Origin: Kutzneria chonburiensis
GTDB lineage: Bacteria > Actinomycetota > Actinomycetes > Mycobacteriales > Pseudonocardiaceae
DNA length: 64,000 bases
Direction: 5' to 3'
NCBI RefSeq assembly: GCF_028622115.1
Contig: NZ_CP097263.1
Location: forward strand, 6,076,001 to 6,140,000
Numbering within the stretch: position 1 is the first letter of the stretch; every line of letters begins with the position of its first letter. The position numbers and the translations under genes are program-made. Shown here one piece after another: positions 8,653 to 15,206 of the stretch. The notes under the pieces were generated by a model that was not told where the DNA came from, did not search any database, and saw only the letters and a list, made by a program, of their open reading frames with translations.

Positions 8653-8700
8653 CTGCCTCCAACCTGCGACAGGACCACTCGAGGCCCCGGAGGCACCGCC

Positions 8701-10032
8701 GTGCAGAAGATCCTTGACGCGATCCTCGCCGACGAGCTGGACGCGCTCGCGCATCTGGCCGTTCCCGAGTCCTACCGCGGCATGACCGTGCACGCCGACG
8801 AGGTGAACCTGTTCGACGGCATGGCGACCGCCGACAAGGACCCGCGCCGCTCGCTGCACCTGGACGAGGTGCCGACCCCGGAGCTCGGCCCGGGCGAGGC
8901 GCTCGTCGCCGTGATGGCCAGCGCCATCAACTACAACACCGTGTGGACGTCGATCTTCGAGCCGCTGTCCACCTTCGGCTTCCTCAAGCGCTACGGCAAG
9001 ACCTCGCCGCTGGCCTCCCGCCACGACCAGCCGTACCACGTGGTCGGCTCCGACCTGGCCGGCGTCGTGCTGCGCACCGGGCCCGGCGTGCAGGCGTGGA
9101 AGCCGGGCGACGAGGTCGTCGCGCACTGCCTTTCGGTCGAGCTGGAGAGCCCGGACGGGCACAACGACACCATGCTCGACCCGGAGCAGCGGATCTGGGG
9201 CTTCGAGACCAACTTCGGCGGGCTGGCCGAGCTGGCGCTGGTCAAGACCAACCAGCTGATGCCCAAGCCGAAGCACCTGTCCTGGGAGGAGGCCGCCTCC
9301 CCCGGCCTGGTCAACTCGACGGCGTACCGGCAGCTGGTGTCGACCAACGGCGCCAACATGAAGCAGGGCGACACCGTGCTGATCTGGGGCGCGTCCGGCG
9401 GCCTCGGCTCGTACGCCACGCAGTTCGCCCTCAACGGCGGCGCCATCCCGGTGTGCGTGGTGTCCAGCGAGGAGAAGGCCGAGATCTGCCGGGCCATGGG
9501 CGCGGAGCTGATCATCAACCGCAACGCCGAGGGCTACCGGTTCTGGAAGGACGAGCACGAGCAGGACCCCAGGGAGTGGAAGCGGTTCGGGGCCAAGATC
9601 CGCGAGCTGACCGGCGGCGACGACCCCGACATCGTGTTCGAGCACCCCGGCCGGGAGACCTTCGGGGCCAGCGTCTACGTGGCCCGCAAGGGCGGCACCA
9701 TCGTCACCTGCGCGTCCACGAGCGGTTTCATGCACAGCTATGACAACCGCTACCTGTGGATGAATCTCAAGCGGATCATCGGCTCGCACTTCGCCAACTA
9801 CCGCGAGGCGTGGGAGGCCAACCGCTTGATCGCCAAGGGGAAGATCCATCCCACACTGTCCAAGGTGTACACACTGGCCGAGACCGGGCAGGCCGCGCGG
9901 GACGTGCAGAGCAACGCGCACCAGGGCAAGGTCGGCGTGCTGTGCCTGGCGCCGGAGGAAGGTCTCGGCGTGCGCGATCACGAACTGCGGGCCGCGCACC
10001 TGTCCGAGATCAACCGGTTCCGGGGTGTGTGA
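8701..10032 (+). CDS. ccr: Crotonyl-CoA carboxylase/reductase
   Basis: Reductively carboxylates crotonyl-CoA with CO2 and NADPH to (2S)-ethylmalonyl-CoA; supplies C4 extender units and feeds the ethylmalonyl-CoA route. 443 residues from GTG at 8701 with GGAGG 7 bp upstream. Zinc-free MDR fold with nucleotide-binding WGASGGLGS at about 229-237. The four residues known to hold CO2 in the Kitasatospora enzyme (Asn81, Phe170, Glu171, His365) are found here, shifted by two, as Asn79, Phe168, Glu169 and His363, so it should be a true carboxylase and not only a reductase. Stands alone, with its own promoter region; a B12 mutase for the next steps is at 43568-45559. Confidence 0.97.
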   Translation: MQKILDAILADELDALAHLAVPESYRGMTVHADEVNLFDGMATADKDPRRSLHLDEVPTPELGPGEALVAVMASAINYNTVWTSIFEPLSTFGFLKRYGKTSPLASRHDQPYHVVGSDLAGVVLRTGPGVQAWKPGDEVVAHCLSVELESPDGHNDTMLDPEQRIWGFETNFGGLAELALVKTNQLMPKPKHLSWEEAASPGLVNSTAYRQLVSTNGANMKQGDTVLIWGASGGLGSYATQFALNGGAIPVCVVSSEEKAEICRAMGAELIINRNAEGYRFWKDEHEQDPREWKRFGAKIRELTGGDDPDIVFEHPGRETFGASVYVARKGGTIVTCASTSGFMHSYDNRYLWMNLKRIIGSHFANYREAWEANRLIAKGKIHPTLSKVYTLAETGQAARDVQSNAHQGKVGVLCLAPEEGLGVRDHELRAAHLSEINRFRGV

Positions 10033-10090
10033 CCGGGTTTCGCCCCATCGCCGTGCACACCGGGCTCTCTCGTACCGGTAGCGTGGGGAC

Positions 10091-11758
10091 ATGGCCCTCG
10101 GCAGCGACCGCGATCTCGTCCCGTTGGGAACCGGCTTCGACGTCGTCAAGCGCGGTTACGACAAAGCACAGGTGGAAGACCACCTGGAACGGCTGGACGC
10201 CGACCTGAAGCTGCTCGCCGCCGACCGGGACGCCGCCGTGTCGCAGGCCAACGACCTGGCGCGGCAGCTGGAGAAGGCCCGGTCGGAGATCGACGACCTT
10301 CGCGGGCAGGTGGACCGGCTGTCCTTGCCGCCCACCACGCTCGAGGGTCTGAGCGAGCGACTGCAGCGAATGCTGAAGCTCGCACAGGAAGAGGCCAACG
10401 AGACCAAGGCCCGCGCCGAGGCCGAGGCCGGGCACATCCGTGCCCGCGCCGAGGAGGAAGGCGCGGCGCTGCGGGCTCGGTACGAGCAGATGATGCGTGA
10501 TCTCGACACGCGGCGGGCCGCCATGGAGACCGAGCACCAGGGTGTCATGACGGCCGCGCACGCCGAGGCCAAGCGGATCACCGACGAGTCCACCGCCAGG
10601 CGTGACGAGCTCGACGAGGCCGCCGCGGCCGTGCGGGCCAAGGCCGACTCCGACTCGTCGGCCAAGCGGACCCAGGTCGAGGAGGACTTCGAGATCGCCA
10701 TGTCCGCGCGGCGCACCGACGCCATGCGGGCACTGGCCGAGCAGGAGGCAGCCAGCAAGGGCGAGGCCGAGAAGCGGGTGCGGGAGGCCACCGAGGAGGC
10801 CAACCGGCGTCGGCACGACTCCATCGCCGAGGCCACCGCACGTTTGCAGGAGGCGACGGACGAGGCCCACCGCCGCGTGCGCGAGGCCACCGACGAGTCC
10901 GCCCGCCGCGTCGGCGACGCCACCCGCCGGGTCGAGCAGCTGCGCCAGATCCGCAACCGCATCGCCGGTCAGCTCACCGAGGCCCGCGGCTTGATCATCG
11001 CCGCGGCGCCGCTGTTGGAGCGGCTGCCGGAGGAGAAGGTGGCCGACGAGTCGCCGACCGTGCAGGTGAAGGTGCCCGAGGGCGGCATCCCCGCCCCCAA
11101 GCCGGCCGGCGCGCAGGCAGAGGCTGCGGCCACCGACGGCCAGGCCGCCGGTCAGGCTCCCGGCGCTCAGGCCGCGGCCGGTCAAGCTGCTGGCGGTCAG
11201 GCTGCTGGTGCGGCCACGGGTCAGAACCAGGCTGCCGGCGCGGCTCCGACCGGCGGTACGCCGGCGCAGTCTCCGGCCGCCCCGCAGGCATCCGCCGCGC
11301 CGACGGCCGCTCAGGTCGAGGTCACGACCGCGTTGCCCCAGGTCACGCCGCCGGGCCAGCCCGCGACCGGGCCGGCCAAGGCTCAGGCCGCGCCCCAGCA
11401 GGCTCCGGCCGGACAGGCCGCCGCACCCGCCTCCGGCCAGCCCGCTCCGGCCACGCCGTTGACCGCGACCAACCCGGCCGCGCAGCCGGGCCGCCCGCAG
11501 AACCAGCCGCCGAACCAGGTCACGCAGCCGGTTCAGCAGGTCCCGGCCAGGCCGGCCCAGGGCAACGCCGCCAAGCCGGGGACGCCGCGTCGTCCGCAGC
11601 AGGGCAAGCAGCCGGCGAAGCCCCAGCAGGGTGCCCAGCAGCAGGCAAAGCCCCAGCCCGCCGCCCAGCAGCAGGCCCAGCCGGCCGCGGCCAAGGACGC
11701 CGAGCAGACCAAGAAGATCCAGCGCCCCACCCCGCCCCGCCAGTCAGCCAAGCGCTGA
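10091..11758 (+). CDS. FilP/DivIVA-like coiled-coil cytoskeletal protein
   Basis: A 555-residue coiled-coil protein related to the DivIVA/FilP group of actinomycete polar scaffold proteins. Residues about 10-70 hold the DivIVA-like start (FDVVKRGYDKAQVEDHLERL). Residues 85-300 are an almost continuous Glu/Ala/Arg coiled coil with hendecad-like EATEEA/EATDEA repeats. Residues 315-555 form a disordered tail rich in Ala, Gln and Pro. It starts 58 bp after ccr in the same direction but is probably an independent gene. It likely works at the hyphal tip or septum, organising the cell envelope; the long AQP tail is longer than in classical FilP and of unknown use. A family P1 palindrome follows the stop. 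Confidence 0.8.
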   Translation: MALGSDRDLVPLGTGFDVVKRGYDKAQVEDHLERLDADLKLLAADRDAAVSQANDLARQLEKARSEIDDLRGQVDRLSLPPTTLEGLSERLQRMLKLAQEEANETKARAEAEAGHIRARAEEEGAALRARYEQMMRDLDTRRAAMETEHQGVMTAAHAEAKRITDESTARRDELDEAAAAVRAKADSDSSAKRTQVEEDFEIAMSARRTDAMRALAEQEAASKGEAEKRVREATEEANRRRHDSIAEATARLQEATDEAHRRVREATDESARRVGDATRRVEQLRQIRNRIAGQLTEARGLIIAAAPLLERLPEEKVADESPTVQVKVPEGGIPAPKPAGAQAEAAATDGQAAGQAPGAQAAAGQAAGGQAAGAATGQNQAAGAAPTGGTPAQSPAAPQASAAPTAAQVEVTTALPQVTPPGQPATGPAKAQAAPQQAPAGQAAAPASGQPAPATPLTATNPAAQPGRPQNQPPNQVTQPVQQVPARPAQGNAAKPGTPRRPQQGKQPAKPQQGAQQQAKPQPAAQQQAQPAAAKDAEQTKKIQRPTPPRQSAKR

Positions 11759-11772
11759 CCCACCCCCGTTCG

Positions 11773-11815
11773 GAACGGACCATTCCTCTACTCGGAGTTT
11801 TGGAACGGTCCGTTC
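11773..11815. repeat. Palindromic element, family P1 copy 1 (convergent terminator)
   Basis: Two 21-base arms around one base. The outer 14 (GAACGGACCATTCC against GGAACGGTCCGTTC) pair with one mismatch, while the inner seven no longer pair: the left arm is like copy 3 (TCTACTC), the right like copy 2 (GAGTTTT). This looks like a decaying or recombined copy. It lies between convergent genes that end 15 and 20 bp away. Confidence 0.75.
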
Positions 11816-11834
11816 ACACCTTCCGGGCCGCCGG

Positions 11835-12518
11835 TCAGGACGGGCCGTTCAGCCAGTTGAGGACCACGGCGGCGAAGGCGTCGGGGTCCTCGACGGGTGG
11901 CAGGTGTCCGCAGCCGGCCAGCTCCACCATCCGAGCGCCGGGCACCTGAATGGCGTCCGGGGGCATCAAGGCGTCGTCGGCGCCGCGTACGACCAAGGTC
12001 GGCATGGTGACCGAGGCCAACAACGCCGTGGAATCCGGCCGGGCGGCCATGGCGCGCTGAGCTCGAGCCACGACCGAGCCGCTCTGGGAGTCGATGAGGG
12101 AGCGCAGGGTGGTGAGCACCTCGGGACGTGCACGGGGGCTGACCAGGTTGGGCAGCATGGCGTCGGCCAACCAGCCGGTGACGCCCTCCGCCTCGGCCTG
12201 GGCGGCCACGGCGAGGCGGTTGGCCCGGGCCTCGGGAGTGTCCGCGGCGGACTTGGTGTCGACGAGCAGCAGGCCGGCGACCTGGGACGGGGCCTTGCGC
12301 AGGATGGCCATGGCCAGGTAGCCGCCCATCGAGCAGCCGCCGAGCACGAAGGGCTCGTCGCCCAGACCGGCGAGCACGGCGTCGGCGGCGTCATCGAGGC
12401 TGGGTGGCCCGTCACCGAGGTCGGGCGTGACCAGCCGCAAACGTTTGGCGAAGGGCTCGCGAACCCCGTCCCACATGCGTGAGTCCAGCGGGAACGCGTG
12501 CAGCAGGACCAAGATCAT
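11835..12518 (-). CDS. Alpha/beta hydrolase
   Basis: Cytoplasmic alpha/beta-hydrolase of 227 residues. HAFPLDSRMWDG near the N-terminus is the oxyanion-loop strand; nucleophile elbow GGCSMGGYLA places the Ser near residue 65; ADDALMPPDA supplies the Asp and AGCGHLPPVEDPD the His. Start ATG at 12518. A possible 35-codon open frame overlaps this ATG upstream (12515-12622). The substrate is unknown; the family includes lactonases, esterases and carboxylesterases. Convergent with the FilP-like gene across a P1 palindrome. Confidence 0.88.
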   Translation of the reverse strand: MILVLLHAFPLDSRMWDGVREPFAKRLRLVTPDLGDGPPSLDDAADAVLAGLGDEPFVLGGCSMGGYLAMAILRKAPSQVAGLLLVDTKSAADTPEARANRLAVAAQAEAEGVTGWLADAMLPNLVSPRARPEVLTTLRSLIDSQSGSVVARAQRAMAARPDSTALLASVTMPTLVVRGADDALMPPDAIQVPGARMVELAGCGHLPPVEDPDAFAAVVLNWLNGPS

Positions 12519-12622
12519 GGGTCCGACGGTACTGCGCGGGCTCTCGGGCCGTGGCTCGACAGTTCCTCGCGAACCCGGTCGAACAGGTACTGAAACGGCT
12601 CCCCGAAGCCCTTGTCGAGCAC
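12515..12622 (-). CDS. Possible 35-residue peptide overlapping the hydrolase start
   Basis: GTG at 12622 to a TGA overlapping the hydrolase ATG (ATGA overlap), 35 codons. The first 23 codons (VLDKGFGEPFQYLFDRVREEL...) have G/C third positions typical of real genes here; the last twelve are less convincing and there is no ribosome site. It could be a translationally coupled leader peptide or chance. The divergent GNAT gene starts at 12655, so the gap would otherwise hold only promoters. Confidence 0.3.
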   Translation of the reverse strand: MLDKGFGEPFQYLFDRVREELSSHGPRARAVPSDP

Positions 12623-12654
12623 CTGTAATCGTTTGCTCGGCGCAGAATCGGCTC

Positions 12655-13146
12655 ATGCTCACCGAGCTGCGCACGGAGCGACTGCTGCTGCGCCGGTTAC
12701 GCCCCGAGGACCTGCCCGCGGTGGTGCAGATCCAGGGCGACCCGGCGGCGAACGAACACAACCCGATCGGCACGGCCAGCCCGGCGCGCATCGCCCAGCA
12801 GCTGCGCTGCTGGATCGCCGACTGGGCCGAGCACGGCATCGGCTACTGGCTGGTCGTCGACGCCGTCACCGAGCAGGCCGTCGGCATCGGCGGGCTGCGT
12901 CGCTGCGAGCACGAGGGTGCGCCGGCGCTGAACATGTTCTACCGGTTCCGGCCGTCGGCCTGGGGTCGCGGCCTGGCGTCGGAGATGGCCCGGGCCGCCG
13001 TGGACTGGGCCGACCGCGAGGGCCGCGGCGCGCCGGTCGTCGTGATCACGACACGGGACAACCTGCCGTCCATCCGGCTGGCCGAACGGCTGGGCTTCCG
13101 CCGGGCCGGCACCGATCCGTACTGGCTGGAGTTCAGACGATCTTGA
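12655..13146 (+). CDS. GNAT-family N-acetyltransferase, RimJ/RimL-like
   Basis: Acetyl-CoA-dependent N-acetyltransferase, 163 residues. Begins LTELRTERLLLRRLRPEDLP like the RimJ/RimL (Acetyltransf_3) group. The acetyl-CoA loop is seen as FRPSAWGRGLASEMARA at about 102-118, and TTRDNLPSIRLAERLGFRRAG is the typical C-terminal block. The acceptor (ribosomal protein, small molecule) is unknown. Its end overlaps the convergent hydrolase gene by 14 bp. Confidence 0.92.
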   Translation: MLTELRTERLLLRRLRPEDLPAVVQIQGDPAANEHNPIGTASPARIAQQLRCWIADWAEHGIGYWLVVDAVTEQAVGIGGLRRCEHEGAPALNMFYRFRPSAWGRGLASEMARAAVDWADREGRGAPVVVITTRDNLPSIRLAERLGFRRAGTDPYWLEFRRS

Positions 13147-13846
13147 CCTGGCGTTCCTCCGACGGCCCGTCCCAGGTCCGCGGCAGCGGCACCGGGACGT
13201 CCGGCGCGACCGTCGCCACGATCGCGTCCAGCACCTGCTCGGCGTAGCCGACGAACAGGTGCTTCGCGCCGGCGAACTCCTCAACGCGGGCCTGCGTGAA
13301 GCGTTCCCGGGCCTGCGCCGGCCGGAGGTAGTCGTCGAACTCCGGCACCAGGCAGACCAGCGGTTTCGCCCACGCCGTCAGGTGTTCCGGCGTGCTGTAG
13401 CGCAGCGGCGGCGAGATCAACACCGCACCTTCGACGCCGTCGCCGCCGTGCCGCAGCGCCAGGTCCGTGCCGAACGACCAGCCCACCAGCCACACGTTCG
13501 GCATGCCGTGCACGAACTCCAGCGCCGCTTCGACGTCCAGCCGCTCGCTGTCACCGTTGTCGAACGCGCCCTCGCTACGACCGGCTTCGCTCGCCGTGCC
13601 GCGCGTGTTGAAGCGCAGCACCGCGATGTCGGCCAGCGCCGGCAGGCGGAACGCCGCCTTGCGGTACAGGTGCGAATCCATCATGCCGCCGTGCGTCGGC
13701 AGCGGGTGCAGGCAGACCAGCGTCGCCTTCGGCGTTCCCGACGGCAGCGCCAGCTCCCCCACCAGCTTCAGGCCGTCGGCCGTGGTCAGCGTGACCGGCT
13801 CGCGGCGGGCCGGCAGCATCGTGTTGGCGCGGATCTCGGTGCTCAT
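13133..13846 (-). CDS. Alpha/beta hydrolase (KANL3/Tex30-like)
   Basis: Soluble hydrolase of 237 residues. LVCLHPLPTHGGMMDSHLYRK is the strand and loop before the first helix, FNTRGTASEAGRSEG follows, and LVGWSFGTDLAL carries the nucleophile Ser. VPEFDDYLRP gives Asp and AKHLFVGYAEQV the His. This pattern is close to the dienelactone-hydrolase/KANL3-Tex30 group often annotated as alpha/beta hydrolase in actinobacteria. ATG at 13846; a TTG two codons earlier is less likely. The 3' end overlaps the convergent GNAT gene by 14 bp. Confidence 0.85.
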   Translation of the reverse strand: MSTEIRANTMLPARREPVTLTTADGLKLVGELALPSGTPKATLVCLHPLPTHGGMMDSHLYRKAAFRLPALADIAVLRFNTRGTASEAGRSEGAFDNGDSERLDVEAALEFVHGMPNVWLVGWSFGTDLALRHGGDGVEGAVLISPPLRYSTPEHLTAWAKPLVCLVPEFDDYLRPAQARERFTQARVEEFAGAKHLFVGYAEQVLDAIVATVAPDVPVPLPRTWDGPSEERQVKIV

Positions 13847-13884
13847 CGCCAAAAATCGTTGCAGGTCATCGGCACAATTACCGC

Positions 13885-14226
13885 ATGACCTCGACCACCC
13901 TGTGGCGGCCGACCGGGCCGGCCGAGCTGGATCTCGTACGCGACTCCGGTTGGCGTCGCTGGCCGCCTCGACTACCCGACCAGCCGATCTTCTATCCGGT
14001 GTTGAACGAGGACTACGCCGTACGGATCGCCCGTGAGTGGAACGTGCCCGCTTCCGGCGTCGGCTACGTCACCCGGTTCTCCGTCGCGACCGAGTTCCTC
14101 TCCCGGTACGAGGTGCACCAGGTCGGCGGCGAGACCATTCTCGAGTACTGGATTCCCGCCGAGGAGCTCGAGGAGTTCAACGACCACCTCGACGGCCTGA
14201 TCGAGGTCGTGCACGAGTTCCGCTGA
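13885..14226 (+). CDS. Conserved hypothetical protein (annotated ADP-ribosylation/crystallin J1 in relatives)
   Basis: A 113-residue cytoplasmic protein with a highly ordered Trp/Pro-rich start (LWRPTGPAELDLV, WRRWPPRLPDQPIFYPVLN) and YEVHQVGGETILEYWIPAEELEEFN at the end. I recognise the family as one widespread in actinobacteria under the label ADP-ribosylation/crystallin J1, but it is too short to be an ADP-ribosylhydrolase and lacks the Asp cluster of that enzyme, so the label should not be read as a function. Divergent from the hydrolase gene; convergent with the next by 1 bp. Confidence 0.75.
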   Translation: MTSTTLWRPTGPAELDLVRDSGWRRWPPRLPDQPIFYPVLNEDYAVRIAREWNVPASGVGYVTRFSVATEFLSRYEVHQVGGETILEYWIPAEELEEFNDHLDGLIEVVHEFR

Positions 14227-14227
14227 C

Positions 14228-14527
14228 TCACCACCGCCGGCTCTGCGGCTTCCGCCGACCTCGGCTGTTCCAGCATCCCGTGTGCCAGTGCCGGCGGTCG
14301 TCAACGCCGCCGTGGTCGTCCGCCGGCCAGGCCACGACGTGCGGCGTGCCCGGCCGGATCTCGTGGTCGCAGCCCGGGCACCGGTACGTCTTCTCGCCCG
14401 CCCCCACCGGCCGGACGTTCCAGTCCCCGTCCGGTCCCGACTCCGTCCGGGCCCATCCGTGCGTCGTCGGGCGCGGCTCGTCGTCCCCCTTGGGTCCGGG
14501 GCGCTGCGGTCGGTTACGGCGTGGCAC
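14228..14527 (-). CDS. Zinc-ribbon protein (ATP/GTP-binding protein in common annotation)
   Basis: 99-residue protein from a GTG at 14527 (VPRRNRPQRPGPKG). An intact CPGCDHEIRPGTPHVVAWP block, with a later HWHTGCW, gives Cys-X2-Cys ... His-X2-Cys, a likely single zinc site. The same protein is conserved in actinobacteria and often called ATP/GTP-binding, but no nucleotide-binding motif is present. The very basic N-terminus and RGRRKPQSRRW end suggest nucleic-acid contact. Divergent from the FmdB-like gene (48 bp apart). Confidence 0.75.
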   Translation of the reverse strand: MPRRNRPQRPGPKGDDEPRPTTHGWARTESGPDGDWNVRPVGAGEKTYRCPGCDHEIRPGTPHVVAWPADDHGGVDDRRHWHTGCWNSRGRRKPQSRRW

Positions 14528-14575
14528 GGGTGCCCAGGCTATCCGGCGGCCCACGGGATGCCCGACAATGGCCCC

Positions 14576-14776
14576 ATGCCGACCTACGACTTCCGGTGCC
14601 GCCAGTGCGGCGACACCTTCGAGGTGAACCGGCCCATGAGCAGCGCCACCGACCCGGCCGCCTGCCCCGCCGGCCACGACGACACCGTCAAGCTGCTCAC
14701 CACCGTCGGCGTCAACACGGGCGCGAGCGCCCCCGCCTCCGGCGGCGGTTGCTGTGGCGGGGGCTGCTGCGGCTAG
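14576..14776 (+). CDS. FmdB-type zinc-ribbon protein
   Basis: 66-residue protein of the FmdB/CxxC_CXXC_SSSS regulatory family. MPTYDFRCRQCGDTFEV carries the first CxxC, CPAGHDD the second half. The C-terminus is GGGCCGGGCCG, with four Cys in pairs, common in actinobacterial members. Probably a small metal-binding regulatory or chaperone protein; no target is known. Divergent from the zinc-ribbon gene on the other strand. Confidence 0.85.
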   Translation: MPTYDFRCRQCGDTFEVNRPMSSATDPAACPAGHDDTVKLLTTVGVNTGASAPASGGGCCGGGCCG

Positions 14777-14782
14777 GGCTGA

Positions 14783-14965
14783 CTACCCGGCCGCTACCAG
14801 GGCAGCCTCGATGGACGCGAGCACTTCCTGCTCGGTCGGCCGGGCGGCCATCGCGATCACCCACGCACGGAGGTACGCCTGCCTCGACTGGCCGGCAGCC
14901 AGCGCTCGCAGTCGGATCGTGTCCAGCGTTTCCTTCGGCACCTTGCGGATCTTGAGCGTTGCCAT
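14783..14965 (-). CDS. Ribbon-helix-helix antitoxin-like protein (FitA/VapB type)
   Basis: 60 residues starting MATLKIRKVPKETLDTIR, which matches the beta-strand plus helix start of FitA/VapB antitoxins; ALAAGQSRQAYLRAWVIAMA is the second helix. Follows another RHH gene by only 4 bp (TAG-TGGC-ATG). No PIN-domain toxin or other small toxin gene lies on either side, so the pair looks like orphan antitoxins or independent small repressors. Confidence 0.75.
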   Translation of the reverse strand: MATLKIRKVPKETLDTIRLRALAAGQSRQAYLRAWVIAMAARPTEQEVLASIEAALVAAG

Positions 14966-14969
14966 GCCA

Positions 14970-15206
14970 CTACTCGCTTCCGGGATCCGAGGACAGTCCG
15001 GACAGTGGTCGGGCCAGTCGGGCCTCGATCTCGTTCAACATGTCGTCGGATGTCCGCTGTGACGCCAGCGCGATCAGGTGGCCGCGCACGTAGTCCTCGA
15101 CCGACTGGCCGGCGGCGCGGGCCTTGGCCTGGAGGGTGTCGGAGATACGCGGCGGCAACCCGAGGAGGCGCATGATCGTCACGTGCGAAGGGTAGCGGAG
15201 GGTCAC
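14970..15206 (-). CDS. Ribbon-helix-helix protein, second orphan antitoxin-like gene
   Basis: Up to 78 residues. LLGLPPRISDTLQAKARAAG followed by QSVEDYVRGHLIALASQ has the RHH strand-helix-helix outline. A GTG at 15206 overlaps the stop of the 3-hydroxyacyl-CoA dehydrogenase gene (GTGA), so translation is coupled to it; a later start (residue 9 or 12) is possible, giving the more usual antitoxin length. The coupling to a metabolic gene and the tandem RHH partner downstream are unusual. Confidence 0.65.
   Translation of the reverse strand: MTLRYPSHVTIMRLLGLPPRISDTLQAKARAAGQSVEDYVRGHLIALASQRTSDDMLNEIEARLARPLSGLSSDPGSE

Noticed and set aside
14783-15206. Complete toxin-antitoxin system
   Set aside because: Both proteins are RHH antitoxin-like; no PIN, RelE or other toxin frame lies within several hundred bases.
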